A stretch of DNA of 64,000 nucleotides from Siminovitchia sp047228825 (GCF_047228825.1 NZ_JBFEGN010000002.1:1-64000), one strand, 5' to 3'; positions 17,943-27,134 are shown, counted from the stretch's first letter. Translations and numbers: made by a program. Notes: generated from the letters alone by a model not told the origin.

Positions 17943-18944
17943 ATGGCGAACGTGTTGACAATCGGGGAAATGCTGATGCGCTTTACCCCGGTTAATAAAA
18001 AAAGGCTGAAGCAAGCAGATCAGTTGAATGTGTATTTTGGAGGGGCTGAAGCAAATGTTGCCGTGTCTCTCAGTCAATTTGGCCATGCTGTTTCTTACCT
18101 GACGGCCATCCCGCCGAACGATATCGGAGAGGCAGCCGTCTCTCATCTTAAAATGGCGGGAATTGACACAAGATGGGTGTACCGAATGGGGGACAGGCTC
18201 GGAAGCTATTTTTTGGAAGAAGGTTTTTCATTAAAACCGGCAAAAGTGATTTATGACCGTAAATATTCTGCAGTCAATGAACTGCCGATGTTGGAGCTGG
18301 ATTGGGATGCTGTATACCAAGAAATAGATGTAATGCATATTACCGGCATAACGCCTGCTCTAAGCAGCCAAATGAAGGAATTTACGATAAAAGCTGTTTG
18401 TGAAGCGAAAAAGCGCAATGTTCGGGTCAGCTTTGATTTTAATTACCGAAGCAAACTGTGGGGTCTTCCCGAGGCAAAAGAAACGTTCCAGGAAATGTTG
18501 CCGTATGTGGATATTTGTTTTATGGGGTATAAGGACTTCACACTTTTATGGGGGCTTGACGGGCCGAACCATTTTGATGAAGAACGCTTGGCAGCATTTT
18601 ATGGGGAATTTGCCGGGCGCTTCGGGATTCAAGTGTTTGCCAGTACAAAGCGGACCGTTTATTCGGCAGGCCGAAACGATTTGACAGGATTTTTATACAA
18701 GAATGGCTCCTTATTCAAAAGCACAACACATAAGTTTGATATAATAGACCGTATTGGAGGAGGAGACGCTTTTGCAGCCGGAGTCCTCCATGGCATTTTG
18801 CAAAATGATGAACCAACACAAATTATTCAGTTTGGGACGGCAGCCAGTGTATTAAAGCATGCCGTGCCTGGCGATTACAACCGGTTTACACCAGAAGAGG
18901 TCAACGAATTTTTGAATCAGCAGGGCGGGGATGTAAGCAGGTAA
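17943..18944 (+). CDS. kdgK: 2-keto-3-deoxygluconate kinase (PfkB family)
   Basis: 333 residues from the ATG at 17943, one base after the kdgA stop, suggesting coupled translation. It is a ribokinase-like sugar kinase: GEMLMRF at the start, YFGGAEANVAVSLSQFG (the first PfkB signature) and the catalytic DRIGGGDAFAAGVLHG near residue 270. It phosphorylates KDG to KDPG with ATP. Operon position and family agree. Confidence 0.93.
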   Translation: MANVLTIGEMLMRFTPVNKKRLKQADQLNVYFGGAEANVAVSLSQFGHAVSYLTAIPPNDIGEAAVSHLKMAGIDTRWVYRMGDRLGSYFLEEGFSLKPAKVIYDRKYSAVNELPMLELDWDAVYQEIDVMHITGITPALSSQMKEFTIKAVCEAKKRNVRVSFDFNYRSKLWGLPEAKETFQEMLPYVDICFMGYKDFTLLWGLDGPNHFDEERLAAFYGEFAGRFGIQVFASTKRTVYSAGRNDLTGFLYKNGSLFKSTTHKFDIIDRIGGGDAFAAGVLHGILQNDEPTQIIQFGTAASVLKHAVPGDYNRFTPEEVNEFLNQQGGDVSR

Positions 18945-18964
18945 CCGGGGTAAAGGAGTAACTG

Positions 18965-20329
18965 ATGCAGCGATTAGCCATTTTTCGTTATCTATACGTA
19001 TTATACAGTTTGGTATTTTTACTTCATATATGGAATGTTGTTTTTGCTGACAATAAGTTCGATTATATCGTTGGCGTGTTAGCAATCTTGCTGTTGCTTA
19101 TTTCTTTTTCAGGTGCCGCGAGATTATTTAAAGTGTTGGGCGGAGCTTTTGTTGTGATTGGCCTGTTTGCCTTTATCACTTCGGGAAATGATTTGATGCA
19201 AATCCCTTTATGGATGGTGTCCAATTTGTCTGTTTTGGCCCTCCTTTGCATGCTCCCATGGATGAACAGTGTCGTAAGAGTGGGTGGTTTTGACAAGACG
19301 CTCATATCGCTTTTGGAAACAAATGTATCTGATTTGGGGAAGTTATATCCGCGCAGCTCGATTACGACACTCGTTCTGGCTGCTTTTTTAAATTTGTCAG
19401 CCGCCTCCATTTCCCAGGACGTTTTAAAGGAAAATTTATCATCGTTCCCTAAAAAGATACGGGATTCATTTATATCGGCGGCAACCTTGAGAGGATTTAC
19501 TTTGGCTCTTTTATGGAGCCCGTTGGAACTGCTGCTGGTCGTCAGTATTTTTACGACGGGGGTCGAATACCTTTCTTTGTTGCCGTGGCTCCTTTTAACG
19601 GCCGGAATCACGTTTTTCCTTGATGCGATCTGGGGAAGGCTTTTTTATCGGAAACATCCATATTCAGCCCAAAATAAAGTCTTGTTTGACGCCAAAACAA
19701 TGGCAGTCAATCTGTTTCATTTGCTGGCGGCTTTGGTGCTGTTTCTCGTTTTCGTAATTGTGTCGGGCAATATATTTGATTTGGAATTTCTGTTAACGGT
19801 AACCATTCTGATTTTCCCTTTCGCATTCGCTTGGTCTTTGTTGATGAAAAAAGGGCGGCCGTTTCTGGCGGACGGCTGGGAAAATTGGAAAGAGAAAACA
19901 AACGGAATGCAGAATTTTGTTGTATTATTTATTTCGTTATCTTTGTTCGGAAACAGTTTAAATGAATCTTCCTTTATGGAAGTGATGGAAAAGCCTATTT
20001 TGGCTCTTTCGGAATACCCGCTCCTTATTTTTATCTTCATCCAGGTCTTTTTTATTTTTATGAGCATGTTTGGCGTTCATCCGGTTGCGACCATTGGAAT
20101 ACTTGGCGGGGTCATATCCATTTTGCTGGAGATCATGAATCCGGTCAGCGTTGCGATCGTCCTTGTCACAGGTGCTGTTGCCACACTGACGGTGGGAACG
20201 TACGGGCTTGTCGTCACGTTGACGTCCATGAACACAGAACAGAGCCCGTATCACATTACGTTAAGGAATATGCCGTTTGCCCTCTTGTTCGGAACGATCG
20301 GTACGATGATCGCTTATTTTTTACTGTAA
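18965..20329 (+). CDS. Polytopic membrane protein, unidentified permease in the uronate operon
   Basis: 454 residues with roughly 11 hydrophobic membrane segments. I do not recognise the family with certainty. The layout, with two similar halves split by a charged loop near residues 225-240, recalls ion-transporter-type carriers of organic anions. Stretches such as LNLSAASISQDVL and GTYGLVVTLTSMNTEQSPY look functional. It is the last gene of the uxa-uxu-kdg operon, 20 bases after kdgK, with a good terminator behind it. It may move uronates, KDG or oligogalacturonides, alongside the TRAP system. Function is inferred from position only. Confidence 0.6.
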   Translation: MQRLAIFRYLYVLYSLVFLLHIWNVVFADNKFDYIVGVLAILLLLISFSGAARLFKVLGGAFVVIGLFAFITSGNDLMQIPLWMVSNLSVLALLCMLPWMNSVVRVGGFDKTLISLLETNVSDLGKLYPRSSITTLVLAAFLNLSAASISQDVLKENLSSFPKKIRDSFISAATLRGFTLALLWSPLELLLVVSIFTTGVEYLSLLPWLLLTAGITFFLDAIWGRLFYRKHPYSAQNKVLFDAKTMAVNLFHLLAALVLFLVFVIVSGNIFDLEFLLTVTILIFPFAFAWSLLMKKGRPFLADGWENWKEKTNGMQNFVVLFISLSLFGNSLNESSFMEVMEKPILALSEYPLLIFIFIQVFFIFMSMFGVHPVATIGILGGVISILLEIMNPVSVAIVLVTGAVATLTVGTYGLVVTLTSMNTEQSPYHITLRNMPFALLFGTIGTMIAYFLL

Positions 20330-20350
20330 AAGGGAACATTTCCATTTATA

Positions 20351-20387
20351 AAAAGACAATCCATTCGAGGTTTGTCTTTTTTCTTTT
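20351..20387 (+). terminator. Terminator of the uronate operon
   Basis: AAAAGACAA (20351-20359) pairs with TTGTCTTTT (20372-20380), followed by a T-rich run. It lies 21 bases after the permease stop codon. Confidence 0.8.
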
Positions 20388-20486
20388 GACCCTGCAAGGT
20401 GGTTATGGCAAACTGAACAAAAGTTGAGATCATTTTGTGTAATGTTTCATCGGTTTAATCGTCAAATAAGAAAGGGGGAAATATCG

Positions 20487-21389
20487 ATGGCGATAAAAAA
20501 ATTCTTCTCATTGCTGCTTTGTATAATAACCGCCTTTGCCTTGGCGGCCTGCAGTTCGGATGACTCGCCGGACAGCAGCGGGGAAATGGCCAAATCAAGT
20601 GATTCATCCGCTTCCAATGAAATAGCGATGAGGAATGAGACGGAAAATTCCACGGTTGATGAACCAAAAGAAGCAGAAAAAGAGGCAATCATTGACACAG
20701 ACGACAGAATGATTATTCACAGGGCTGATTTGGAAGTGAAAGTGAAAAGTTTAGAGAAAGCCCGGCAAGACATCGAGAAAAAGGTGAAGGAATACGGGGG
20801 ATACATCGTAGAATCGAATATTTACAGAGAAGAAAATGAACTTATGAGCGGGCATTTAACAATCCGCATTCCCGAAAAACACTTTCAGCAGTTTCTGAAC
20901 GATGCAGAGGAAGCGGCTGCCGAAATAATGGGAAGAACTGTCACGGGTCAGGACGTGACAGAGGAGTATGTCGATTTGGAATCCCGCTTAAAATCAAAGC
21001 GGGCGGTAGAGAGGCGGCTGCTTGATTTCATGAAAGATGCGCAAAAGACCGAAGATTTATTGAAAATATCACGTGATTTGGCGAAAGTCCAGGAGGACAT
21101 TGAAGTTATCGTCGGCAAAATGAAATACCTGGAAAACCAAACCGCCTACTCCACAGTGGACATTTCCATGCAGGAAAATAGGGTTGTTGTCCCCGGGGTA
21201 GATGGAGATCAGTTGAATACGTGGGAAAAAACGAAAAAGCAGCTTGCTGTCAGCGTGAACTTTTTGCTTGCGGCGGCTTCAAGTCTTGTCGTATTTTTTG
21301 TCGGGAACCTGCCGGTTATTATTCTGGTGGCAGTGATTGGTTTAGGGGTTTATTATTTTGTGAAAAGAAGGAAGAGAAAAAAAGAATGA
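20487..21389 (+). CDS. DUF4349 lipoprotein
   Basis: About 300 residues from the ATG at 20487, which follows AAGGGGG. An earlier in-frame start at 20424 has no ribosome site and would hide the signal. A lipoprotein signal ends in ALAACSS. A low-complexity Ser/Glu linker follows, then the DUF4349 body (RMIIHRADLEVKVKSLEKA, YGGYIVES, HLTIRIPEKHFQQFL) and a coiled-coil stretch around residues 150-215. One membrane span (residues ~255-285) and a basic tail close it. Proteins of this family are anchored to the cell envelope; their job is unknown. It overlaps the next gene by four bases. Confidence 0.85.
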   Translation: MAIKKFFSLLLCIITAFALAACSSDDSPDSSGEMAKSSDSSASNEIAMRNETENSTVDEPKEAEKEAIIDTDDRMIIHRADLEVKVKSLEKARQDIEKKVKEYGGYIVESNIYREENELMSGHLTIRIPEKHFQQFLNDAEEAAAEIMGRTVTGQDVTEEYVDLESRLKSKRAVERRLLDFMKDAQKTEDLLKISRDLAKVQEDIEVIVGKMKYLENQTAYSTVDISMQENRVVVPGVDGDQLNTWEKTKKQLAVSVNFLLAAASSLVVFFVGNLPVIILVAVIGLGVYYFVKRRKRKKE

Positions 21390-21847
21390 TTATTATAGAG
21401 GAAAACCCAAAAGGAGAAACTTACGAAAAGCTTATCGATCTGGCTTTTGAACTATGCGACGAATTCCATCTGGTTGTCAGAAGAGATTTGGGTTCAACGA
21501 GGCAGCTGGAACCGATTTTAAAGGAGCTGGAAAGTTCTTTAAAAGAAATGGTTGTAACAAATGAATGGACGGGGACCTTATTGGGCGGAGGACAAAAGGC
21601 AAGGGTGTATTATTACAGCGCGGATGAACATGCCAGAAAAATAGTAAAAGAGAGGGCCGATTCCCTTTACGAGTGGATGCAGCCGAATTTGCCGGAAGAC
21701 CTGTCCTTTCTAAAGAAAGGGAAACCGTGGCTGGTGAATATTGCCCATGAAGAAGAGAGTTATATCATGTCCGAAAGTGAATATTGGATCAAGCGGATAC
21801 GTGATATCGAAGGGCTGAAAATCGCGTTTGAGGAAGATGAAATCTAA
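21386..21847 (+). CDS. Uncharacterised 153-residue cytoplasmic protein
   Basis: Starts at an ATG overlapping the DUF4349 stop (ATGA), so translation is probably coupled. I recognise no domain. It is acidic, without signal or membrane segments. Notable stretches are FHLVVRRDLGS and LEPILKELESSLKEM, with a C-terminal part of 53 residues (from NLPEDLSF) that recurs almost unchanged in the short ORF at 23217-23474. A stem-loop (AAGGGGCT at 21847-21854 with AGCCCCTT at 21863-21870) lies at its stop codon. Confidence 0.7.
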   Translation: MIIIEENPKGETYEKLIDLAFELCDEFHLVVRRDLGSTRQLEPILKELESSLKEMVVTNEWTGTLLGGGQKARVYYYSADEHARKIVKERADSLYEWMQPNLPEDLSFLKKGKPWLVNIAHEEESYIMSESEYWIKRIRDIEGLKIAFEEDEI

Positions 21848-21870
21848 AGGGGCTTTTTGAACAGCCCCTT
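21847..21870. terminator. Stem-loop at end of the DUF4349 operon
   Basis: AAGGGGCT and AGCCCCTT form an 8-bp stem with an 8-base loop. There is no clear T run, so it may be a weak terminator or a transcript-stabilising hairpin. Confidence 0.4.
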
Positions 21871-21892
21871 GACCATAAATTCAATAAACTTC

Positions 21893-22120
21893 TTAGTTGG
21901 CAAAGTGATTAGCGACACCAAGCAGCAAGGTCCCTTGTACTTCACCATTCCAACTCTGAATATGCTCAATGAGTTTCTCGCGTTCAATTAATAGTTTTTT
22001 AGAACTTTCTACAAGAAATTCTCCCTGCGAAGTGAATTGGACTCCTTTATTTCCCCTGATAAAAATGGCTATATCGTTTTCTTTTTCCAATTGCTGAATG
22101 CGGTAAGTAATGGCAAAATC
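21893..22120 (-). pseudogene. LysR-family regulator, 5'- and 3'-truncated remnant
   Basis: Read leftward, the frame gives AITYRIQQLEKENDIAIFIRGNKG and then FTSQGEFLVE, followed by a helix and GTLLLGVANHFAN before a stop. This matches the helix-turn-helix end and linker of LysR regulators. The first ~30 residues and the whole ~200-residue effector domain are missing. No start codon with a ribosome site fits. The ~265 bases upstream of it (22121-22387) show nothing else I can support. Confidence 0.7.
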
Positions 22121-22387
22121 TAATATGATGATAGAATAAGGAATTTATCAAAAGGCATACTGGAATGATTCATAGTGTGAGAGTGGAAAAGCATGCTGCT
22201 TTCAGAAGCATGGAAAGAGGGTTGCCATACGACAATGGAAAACTTGAATAAAATCTAGGAAATCCTTATTATATATGCATTTTGGGGGAAATAAGAGCAA
22301 TTCGTTAATTCAAAGAAGTTGATATTAAACAAACCAATACATGAATGAAAATGCCCATCTGATTAAAATATATTGCTAATAAAAACT

Positions 22388-23185
22388 CTAAATCGCATGT
22401 GATCTATATGATAAAAGTAGATAACGTTCTATAAACTCAGCTAATCCATCATTTTCATGATGTCCTGTAACAAAGTCAGCTGCTGCTTTCACCTTTTCGC
22501 TCGCGTTCCCCATTGCCACACCAATGCCGGCATGAAGAAGCATTTCTATATCATTGGGTCCGTCGCCAATGGCCGCGACTTCATTTGGGCTAATGCGAAG
22601 TTCGGTAAGCAAGTTTTTTATAGCTGACCATTTGGAAATGTTAGGAGCAACCAGTTCAAACCCGTCGTTCCAATCGATGACTGCTGCTTCCTTTTTAAAC
22701 AAAGCAGATAATTCAGGAGTTGGTGCACCTGTTCGAACACTATATTTAAGAACATCTTGATAATTTACCTGTCTTAAGTCCCCAATATAGCGTGGCGGAA
22801 TTTGCCCAACATTTGTCCAATAATCAATTTCTTCATTTGTTTCCTTACAATAAAGCCCATTTGCCGTGTGGATAACAACATTATATGGACTTTCAGCGGT
22901 CAAATGGTGAAAGCGTTCTTCGTTCAATCGAACGGTTTTCATTTCCATAATCCTCCCTGTCTCTGCATCGTGAATAGCGGCACCATTCAAACAGATCATC
23001 GGGGTTTGTAATCCAATTTCTTTATGGTAGGGAGCGGTTACTTCATAGTGTCGGCCAGTGGCTAGAAAAACCTTTACTCCCTGATTCATGAGTCTATAAA
23101 TGGCTTCCATATTTCGATGGGAAATATAATTTGAGGCCTTTAGTAGCGTCCCATCCATATCAATAAATACTGCGCGTACATTCAT
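22388..23185 (-). CDS. Cof-type HAD-superfamily phosphatase
   Basis: 265 residues. It has all HAD motifs: the nucleophile in FIDMDGTLL (Asp9, Asp11), FLATGR (motif II), the lysine in ISKWSAIK (motif III) and AIGDGPNDIEML (motif IV). A C2-type cap lies between motifs II and III. Proteins of this group hydrolyse small phosphorylated metabolites such as sugar phosphates or flavin nucleotides. The substrate is unknown. GGAGGGAG precedes the ATG. It sits between the two copies of a duplicated segment (21686 and 23310). Confidence 0.9.
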   Translation of the reverse strand: MNVRAVFIDMDGTLLKASNYISHRNMEAIYRLMNQGVKVFLATGRHYEVTAPYHKEIGLQTPMICLNGAAIHDAETGRIMEMKTVRLNEERFHHLTAESPYNVVIHTANGLYCKETNEEIDYWTNVGQIPPRYIGDLRQVNYQDVLKYSVRTGAPTPELSALFKKEAAVIDWNDGFELVAPNISKWSAIKNLLTELRISPNEVAAIGDGPNDIEMLLHAGIGVAMGNASEKVKAAADFVTGHHENDGLAEFIERYLLLSYRSHAI

Positions 23186-23216
23186 TTATACTCCCTCCTC
23201 ATTCGTTGATAAAGCA

Positions 23217-23474
23217 ATGATATCATCTGAATATGAAAGCCTGGTAAACTCAGTTTATAGATTAAGTAAAGTTTGTCGGGAAGCAGGAGACGTGTTTCTG
23301 GAAGGTAAAAATTTGCCGGAAGACCTGTCCTTCCTAAAGAAAGGGAAACCGTGGCTGGTAAATATTGCCCATGAAGAAGAAAGTGATATCATGTCCGAAA
23401 AAAGTGAGTATTGGATCAAACGGATAGGTGATATCAAAGGGTTGAAAATCGTGTTTGAGAAAGATGACATCTAA
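23217..23474 (+). pseudogene. Truncated duplicate of the 21386-21847 gene
   Basis: The 85-codon frame ends with 54 codons (from 23310) nearly identical to the last 53 codons of the gene at 21386-21847. Both share NLPEDLSFLKKGKPWLVNIA. The copy has one extra codon (MSEKSEYW versus MSESEYW) and a few substitutions. The 31 residues before it are unrelated. The ATG at 23217 has no ribosome site. It looks like a partial duplication left behind, though a terminator follows it. Confidence 0.65.
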
Positions 23475-23500
23475 AAGAGTGGACCTGCCACTCTTTTTTT
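23473..23500. terminator. Bidirectional terminator
   Basis: AAAAGAGTGG (23473-23482) pairs with CCACTCTTTT (23488-23497) around a 5-base loop, with T runs on both strands. It lies between the convergent truncated copy and the SLAP-like gene. Confidence 0.8.
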
Positions 23501-23888
23501 AAAGGTCACGTAATACAGAAACAAAGACATGCCACTTATCTGGATCCGAATTAACTGAGTATACCCTTTCTTTGGAGAAAACAAAAGACCATGGGTATGC
23601 GCAATCAGTATATATGTGGATGTTTGGTGAAAAGATCCCTTCCGCAATGACCGTGTTTCCCTCCAAGATTTTCACCTTTATGTTCTCAATGTGCAAGTCA
23701 TGGGACAGCCCGGTTCTTAATAGAACAGTGGCAACGAGTCCTCCATTTTTCTTATATTTTCCCCTGAATAGAGCAGCGCTGCATTCGGCTGATGATGGCG
23801 GGAGATTTTGAACTGCCTGGAAAAATGCTTCTTTTTGTTTTTCGGTTAATGTACTCCCCCAAACTGGATGAAACTGTAAAAGAGCCAC
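23499..23888 (-). CDS. Small SLAP-domain-like protein
   Basis: 129 residues from a GTG at 23888, preceded by AAGGA. It lacks a signal peptide or membrane segment. The pattern KYKKNGGLVATVLLRTGLS, then VKILEGNTVIAEG and YPWSFVFSKERV, resembles the SLAP domain of Bacillus accessory-Sec/S-layer assembly proteins. That domain has a beta-rich core ending in a W-x-FVF motif. Function is unknown, and no S-layer gene is nearby. Confidence 0.55.
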   Translation of the reverse strand: MALLQFHPVWGSTLTEKQKEAFFQAVQNLPPSSAECSAALFRGKYKKNGGLVATVLLRTGLSHDLHIENIKVKILEGNTVIAEGIFSPNIHIYTDCAYPWSFVFSKERVYSVNSDPDKWHVFVSVLRDL

Positions 23889-24141
23889 TGGGTACCATCC
23901 TTCCTTTCATTAACAATCCGTTTCTTTTCCATATGTTAAACGAATGGGCCGGCTATGTCACTTGCGCTGTCATATTTCCCGAGAAATAATCTTTATACTT
24001 GTTTTTTTGACATTGGATGACCATGAAATAAGTTTCTCTAAATGTTGATACATCAAATATGAAAAAATATAATGGTTAGGTGTTTTAATGATTAAAGTAT
24101 TTGGTGATTAAAATATTTATTCGTTAAAAGAGGTGCGGCAG

Positions 24142-24618
24142 ATGGCAAACAGCCAGGAATTTACCAGATTTGAGGAACTGTACTGGAGCATATCCAGGAG
24201 CATGAACTACATATGGAAAAGTATATTTGACCATCATTTTCCAGGGTCGCAGGCATATATTCTTTTTGTGCTTGAAAAAAAGGAAAGGCAAAAAATGACG
24301 GAACTGGCTGATGCTTTGAAGCTTACGCCCGGCGCTGTTACGAGTTCATCCAACAAGCTGATTGCCGATGAGTTTATCCGCCGTGTCCGGGATGAAGAAG
24401 ATCGTAGGGTTGTTTATCTTGAAATAACCGGAAAAGGAAAAAAAGCGTTAAACGGTCTTCGGCAGGAAGGAAGAAAAGCCATTAAAGCGATCTTCAGTGG
24501 ATTGGACGAATCTGACATAAAGACGCTTGTCCGTATTTTTGAACATGCTGAGGAAAATATGAACAACTTGAGGGAGGAATTGGCCGAATGGAACATTTGT
24601 CAAAAAAACGAAAAATAA
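24142..24618 (+). CDS. MarR-family transcriptional regulator
   Basis: 158 residues from the ATG at 24142, after AGAGGTG. It has a winged helix-turn-helix (MTELADALKLTPGAVTSSSNKLIADEFIRR) followed by the MarR wing motif RDEEDRRVVYLEIT, framed by dimerisation helices. It overlaps the downstream drug-efflux gene by 31 bases. MarR proteins placed this way usually repress the transporter and release it on binding a toxic phenolic or lipophilic ligand. A good guess is local control of the MFS pump. Confidence 0.9.
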   Translation: MANSQEFTRFEELYWSISRSMNYIWKSIFDHHFPGSQAYILFVLEKKERQKMTELADALKLTPGAVTSSSNKLIADEFIRRVRDEEDRRVVYLEITGKGKKALNGLRQEGRKAIKAIFSGLDESDIKTLVRIFEHAEENMNNLREELAEWNICQKNEK

Positions 24619-26213
24619 CCGTTATGATCGCGATTATGGTGGCCATGTTTTTTGCGGCCATCAATCAGACGATTATTGGGGTGGCGATGCCGAGAATCAT
24701 TGCACACCTTGGCGGCATGGACTATTATACTTGGGCGATTACCATTTATTTGTTGACATCGACGGTTGCGACCATTCTTGTGGGAAAGCTGTCCGATATA
24801 TACGGCCGTAAACCGTTTATATTGACGGGGATTGGCTTTTTCATGCTCGGTGCGTTTTTGTCGGGCCTAGCCAATGACATTTTGCAGTTGATTGTTTACA
24901 GGGCCATACAAGGCCTTGGAGCTGGGATTATCATGTCCACGGCCTTTACGGCCATCGGGGACTTGTATGCACCAAGGGAAAGGGCGCGTTGGACGGGGCT
25001 TATGAGCGGGATTTTCGGTTTATCGAGCGTGTTTGGGCCTGCACTTGGAGGATATGTAGTTGATCACCTTGATTGGCAATGGGTTTTTTGGATTTTCCTG
25101 CCGCTCGGGGTTGTTGCCTTTGGAATGATATGGGTGTTGTTTCCAAAAGTGGAACGCCGGCCAGGGGAGTCCATTGATTATCTCGGTTCATTATTTTTAA
25201 CGCTTACGATTGTTCCGTTATTGCTTGCTTTCAGTTGGGCCGGTGAAGGAGCAGGGAAATATGCTTGGGATTCCTGGCAAATCCTTGGACTATTCGGCTG
25301 TGCAGCCGTATCGCTAATGATCTTTGTACTGGTCGAATCCAAGGTGACAAGTCCCGTTCTGCCGCTTTCGCTTTTTAAAAACAGCATTGTAACGGTTTCA
25401 AATTTGGTCGGATTTATTTTGGGGGCGGGCATGATGGGAGCGATGATTTACGTTCCGTTCTTCGTTCAGGGCGTTAAAGGAATTTCCCCTACATTTGCCG
25501 GCTATGTCATGATGCCGATTTCGCTTGTCATGGTCTTTTTTACGGCGATTGCAGGCCAATTGATTTCAAGAACCGGAAAGTATAAAAAGATGGCAATAAT
25601 CGGGTTGACGATTACGACATTTGGAATGGCGCTATTACATTTCATGCATGTGGATACGCCTGTGTATTTGGTTATGATTTATATGGCCATCGTTGGTGTT
25701 GGGCTTGGCATGAGTATGCCGGTATTCTCCTTGACAGTACAAAATGCTGTTGAACCCAAACAATTGGGAGTCGTCACCGCATCATCCCAGTTGTTTCGCT
25801 CCCTCGGGAGTACAATCGGTATTGCCGTAATGGGTACGGTCATGAATTCACATATGGCAGGCAAGATGAAAGAAACGTTTGCCGGCGGCGCGGTCCCGGC
25901 GGATCAAATGGATCCTGCCCAAGCTGTGGAACTGCAAAAGCTGATGAATCCCGAACTGCTGCTTGACCAGCCAAAATTGGCGCAAATACAAAGCCAGTTG
26001 CCGCCGGATCTTCAAGCAATGGCCGCCCATATGCTGGATAATGTACGTGAAGTGTTCAGCTATGCCCTTACGAGCACCTTTATGGCAGGTGCCATTGTCA
26101 TGGCTGTTTCAGTCTTCTTGACATTCTTCCTGAAGGAAATTCCGCTCCGTTCGGAAAAGGACACGAACACAAACAGGCGTAACAATGTAATGCTTGCTTC
26201 GGAGAAATCATAG
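24588..26213 (+). CDS. DHA2-type MFS multidrug efflux transporter (EmrB/QacA-like)
   Basis: 541 residues with about 14 membrane segments. Family motifs are GKLSDIYGRKPF (motif A), GLSSVFGPALGGYVVDH (motif C, antiporter type) and the opening AAINQTIIGVAMPRI. A large soluble loop (residues ~430-485) before the last span is typical of the 14-TMS group. It should export lipophilic drugs or metabolites in exchange for protons. GGGAGG precedes the ATG, which lies within the end of the marR gene. Confidence 0.9.
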   Translation: MEHLSKKRKITVMIAIMVAMFFAAINQTIIGVAMPRIIAHLGGMDYYTWAITIYLLTSTVATILVGKLSDIYGRKPFILTGIGFFMLGAFLSGLANDILQLIVYRAIQGLGAGIIMSTAFTAIGDLYAPRERARWTGLMSGIFGLSSVFGPALGGYVVDHLDWQWVFWIFLPLGVVAFGMIWVLFPKVERRPGESIDYLGSLFLTLTIVPLLLAFSWAGEGAGKYAWDSWQILGLFGCAAVSLMIFVLVESKVTSPVLPLSLFKNSIVTVSNLVGFILGAGMMGAMIYVPFFVQGVKGISPTFAGYVMMPISLVMVFFTAIAGQLISRTGKYKKMAIIGLTITTFGMALLHFMHVDTPVYLVMIYMAIVGVGLGMSMPVFSLTVQNAVEPKQLGVVTASSQLFRSLGSTIGIAVMGTVMNSHMAGKMKETFAGGAVPADQMDPAQAVELQKLMNPELLLDQPKLAQIQSQLPPDLQAMAAHMLDNVREVFSYALTSTFMAGAIVMAVSVFLTFFLKEIPLRSEKDTNTNRRNNVMLASEKS

Positions 26214-26267
26214 GAAACTCCTTTTTGCGATTAAAATCTGATGTATACATAGAATGAAAATATCACG

Positions 26268-26453
26268 TTAATCACGCCATTGTTTCATATGAAGCCCCGG
26301 CGGGAGCAGCAAATAATCGTCAGAAATCCGTGATGCCAATTCACTGCTGCTTTCCCGCTGTTTTTTGATTTGATTCACTTTCTTGTGAATAGCTTCCATT
26401 TTCTCATCAAGCCGGCAGGCAGAAAGAGCCGCATCCGTTAATTCATCTTTCAT
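26268..26453 (-). pseudogene. Frameshifted C-terminal part of the small alarmone synthetase
   Basis: This 61-codon frame begins with an ATG overlapping the stop of the synthetase frame (ATGA). Its sequence (MKDELTDAALSACRLDEKM, then a helical coil) is what follows the catalytic core in small alarmone synthetases. It therefore seems to be the rest of the same gene in another frame. The overlap could in principle allow reinitiation and a two-chain protein. A one-base error in the sequence would give the same picture. Confidence 0.6.
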
Positions 26454-27004
26454 TCTTTCGGAATGTATCCATCATATTTATAGTAAATCTTATGTTCAAG
26501 ACTTGCCCAAACATCCATGGCGATTGTTCGAATCTGGATTTCAACAAACACACGATCTTCTCTGTGTGACATCAAAACGGGAACCTGAATGATTAAGTGG
26601 AGACTGCGATAGCCGTTTGGCTTTGGTGATTGAATATAGTCCTTGCAATCAACAACTGTCATGTCTTTTTGTTTCTGCAGCATCTCGCTGATCAGATATA
26701 TATCTGACATAAAGGAACATGTAATACGGACGCCCGCAATATCCCGAATGTTTTCTTTGATTGAAATCAATGAAAGATCATATCCTTTTTTATCAGCTTT
26801 TCTTAAAATGCTGTTCGGGGATTTGAGCCTTGATTTTACATGTTCAAGCGGGTTGTAGTCATTCACATATTGCAACTCCTGTTTTAAACTATCAATTTTT
26901 GTATTGACCTCATCCAATGCAAGCTTGTACGGCATCATAAACCGGTCAAGCTCTTCCTTGGCATATTTGATGGCATTAAAATCGATTGCTGCTTTTGCCT
27001 TCAT
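26450..27004 (-). CDS. Small alarmone ((p)ppGpp) synthetase, catalytic part
   Basis: About 184 residues from the ATG at 27004, after AAAAGGAG; longer in-frame starts lack ribosome sites. The RelA/SpoT synthetase core is intact: IRDIAGVRITCSF, DYIQSPKPNGYRSLH (substrate loop) and VEIQIRTIAMDVWASLEHK with the catalytic glutamate. No hydrolase, TGS or ACT domain is present, so it is a single-domain synthetase of the RelP/RelQ (YwaC/YjbM) type, transferring pyrophosphate from ATP to GDP/GTP. The frame stops early at IPKE, before the C-terminal helices, which continue in another frame at 26268-26453. Those helices take part in tetramer formation in known members. Confidence 0.8.
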   Translation of the reverse strand: MKAKAAIDFNAIKYAKEELDRFMMPYKLALDEVNTKIDSLKQELQYVNDYNPLEHVKSRLKSPNSILRKADKKGYDLSLISIKENIRDIAGVRITCSFMSDIYLISEMLQKQKDMTVVDCKDYIQSPKPNGYRSLHLIIQVPVLMSHREDRVFVEIQIRTIAMDVWASLEHKIYYKYDGYIPKE

Positions 27005-27134
27005 CTGATAAATAGACTCCTTTTGATTAATCATAAACTTTGTAATGTCATTTGTGAAAGATGAATGGTTAACGATTAGAAACAGGAAAAAAGAGAGCCC
27101 CCGACGCACTGTTGACTCTCTGGTGCTATGACGA

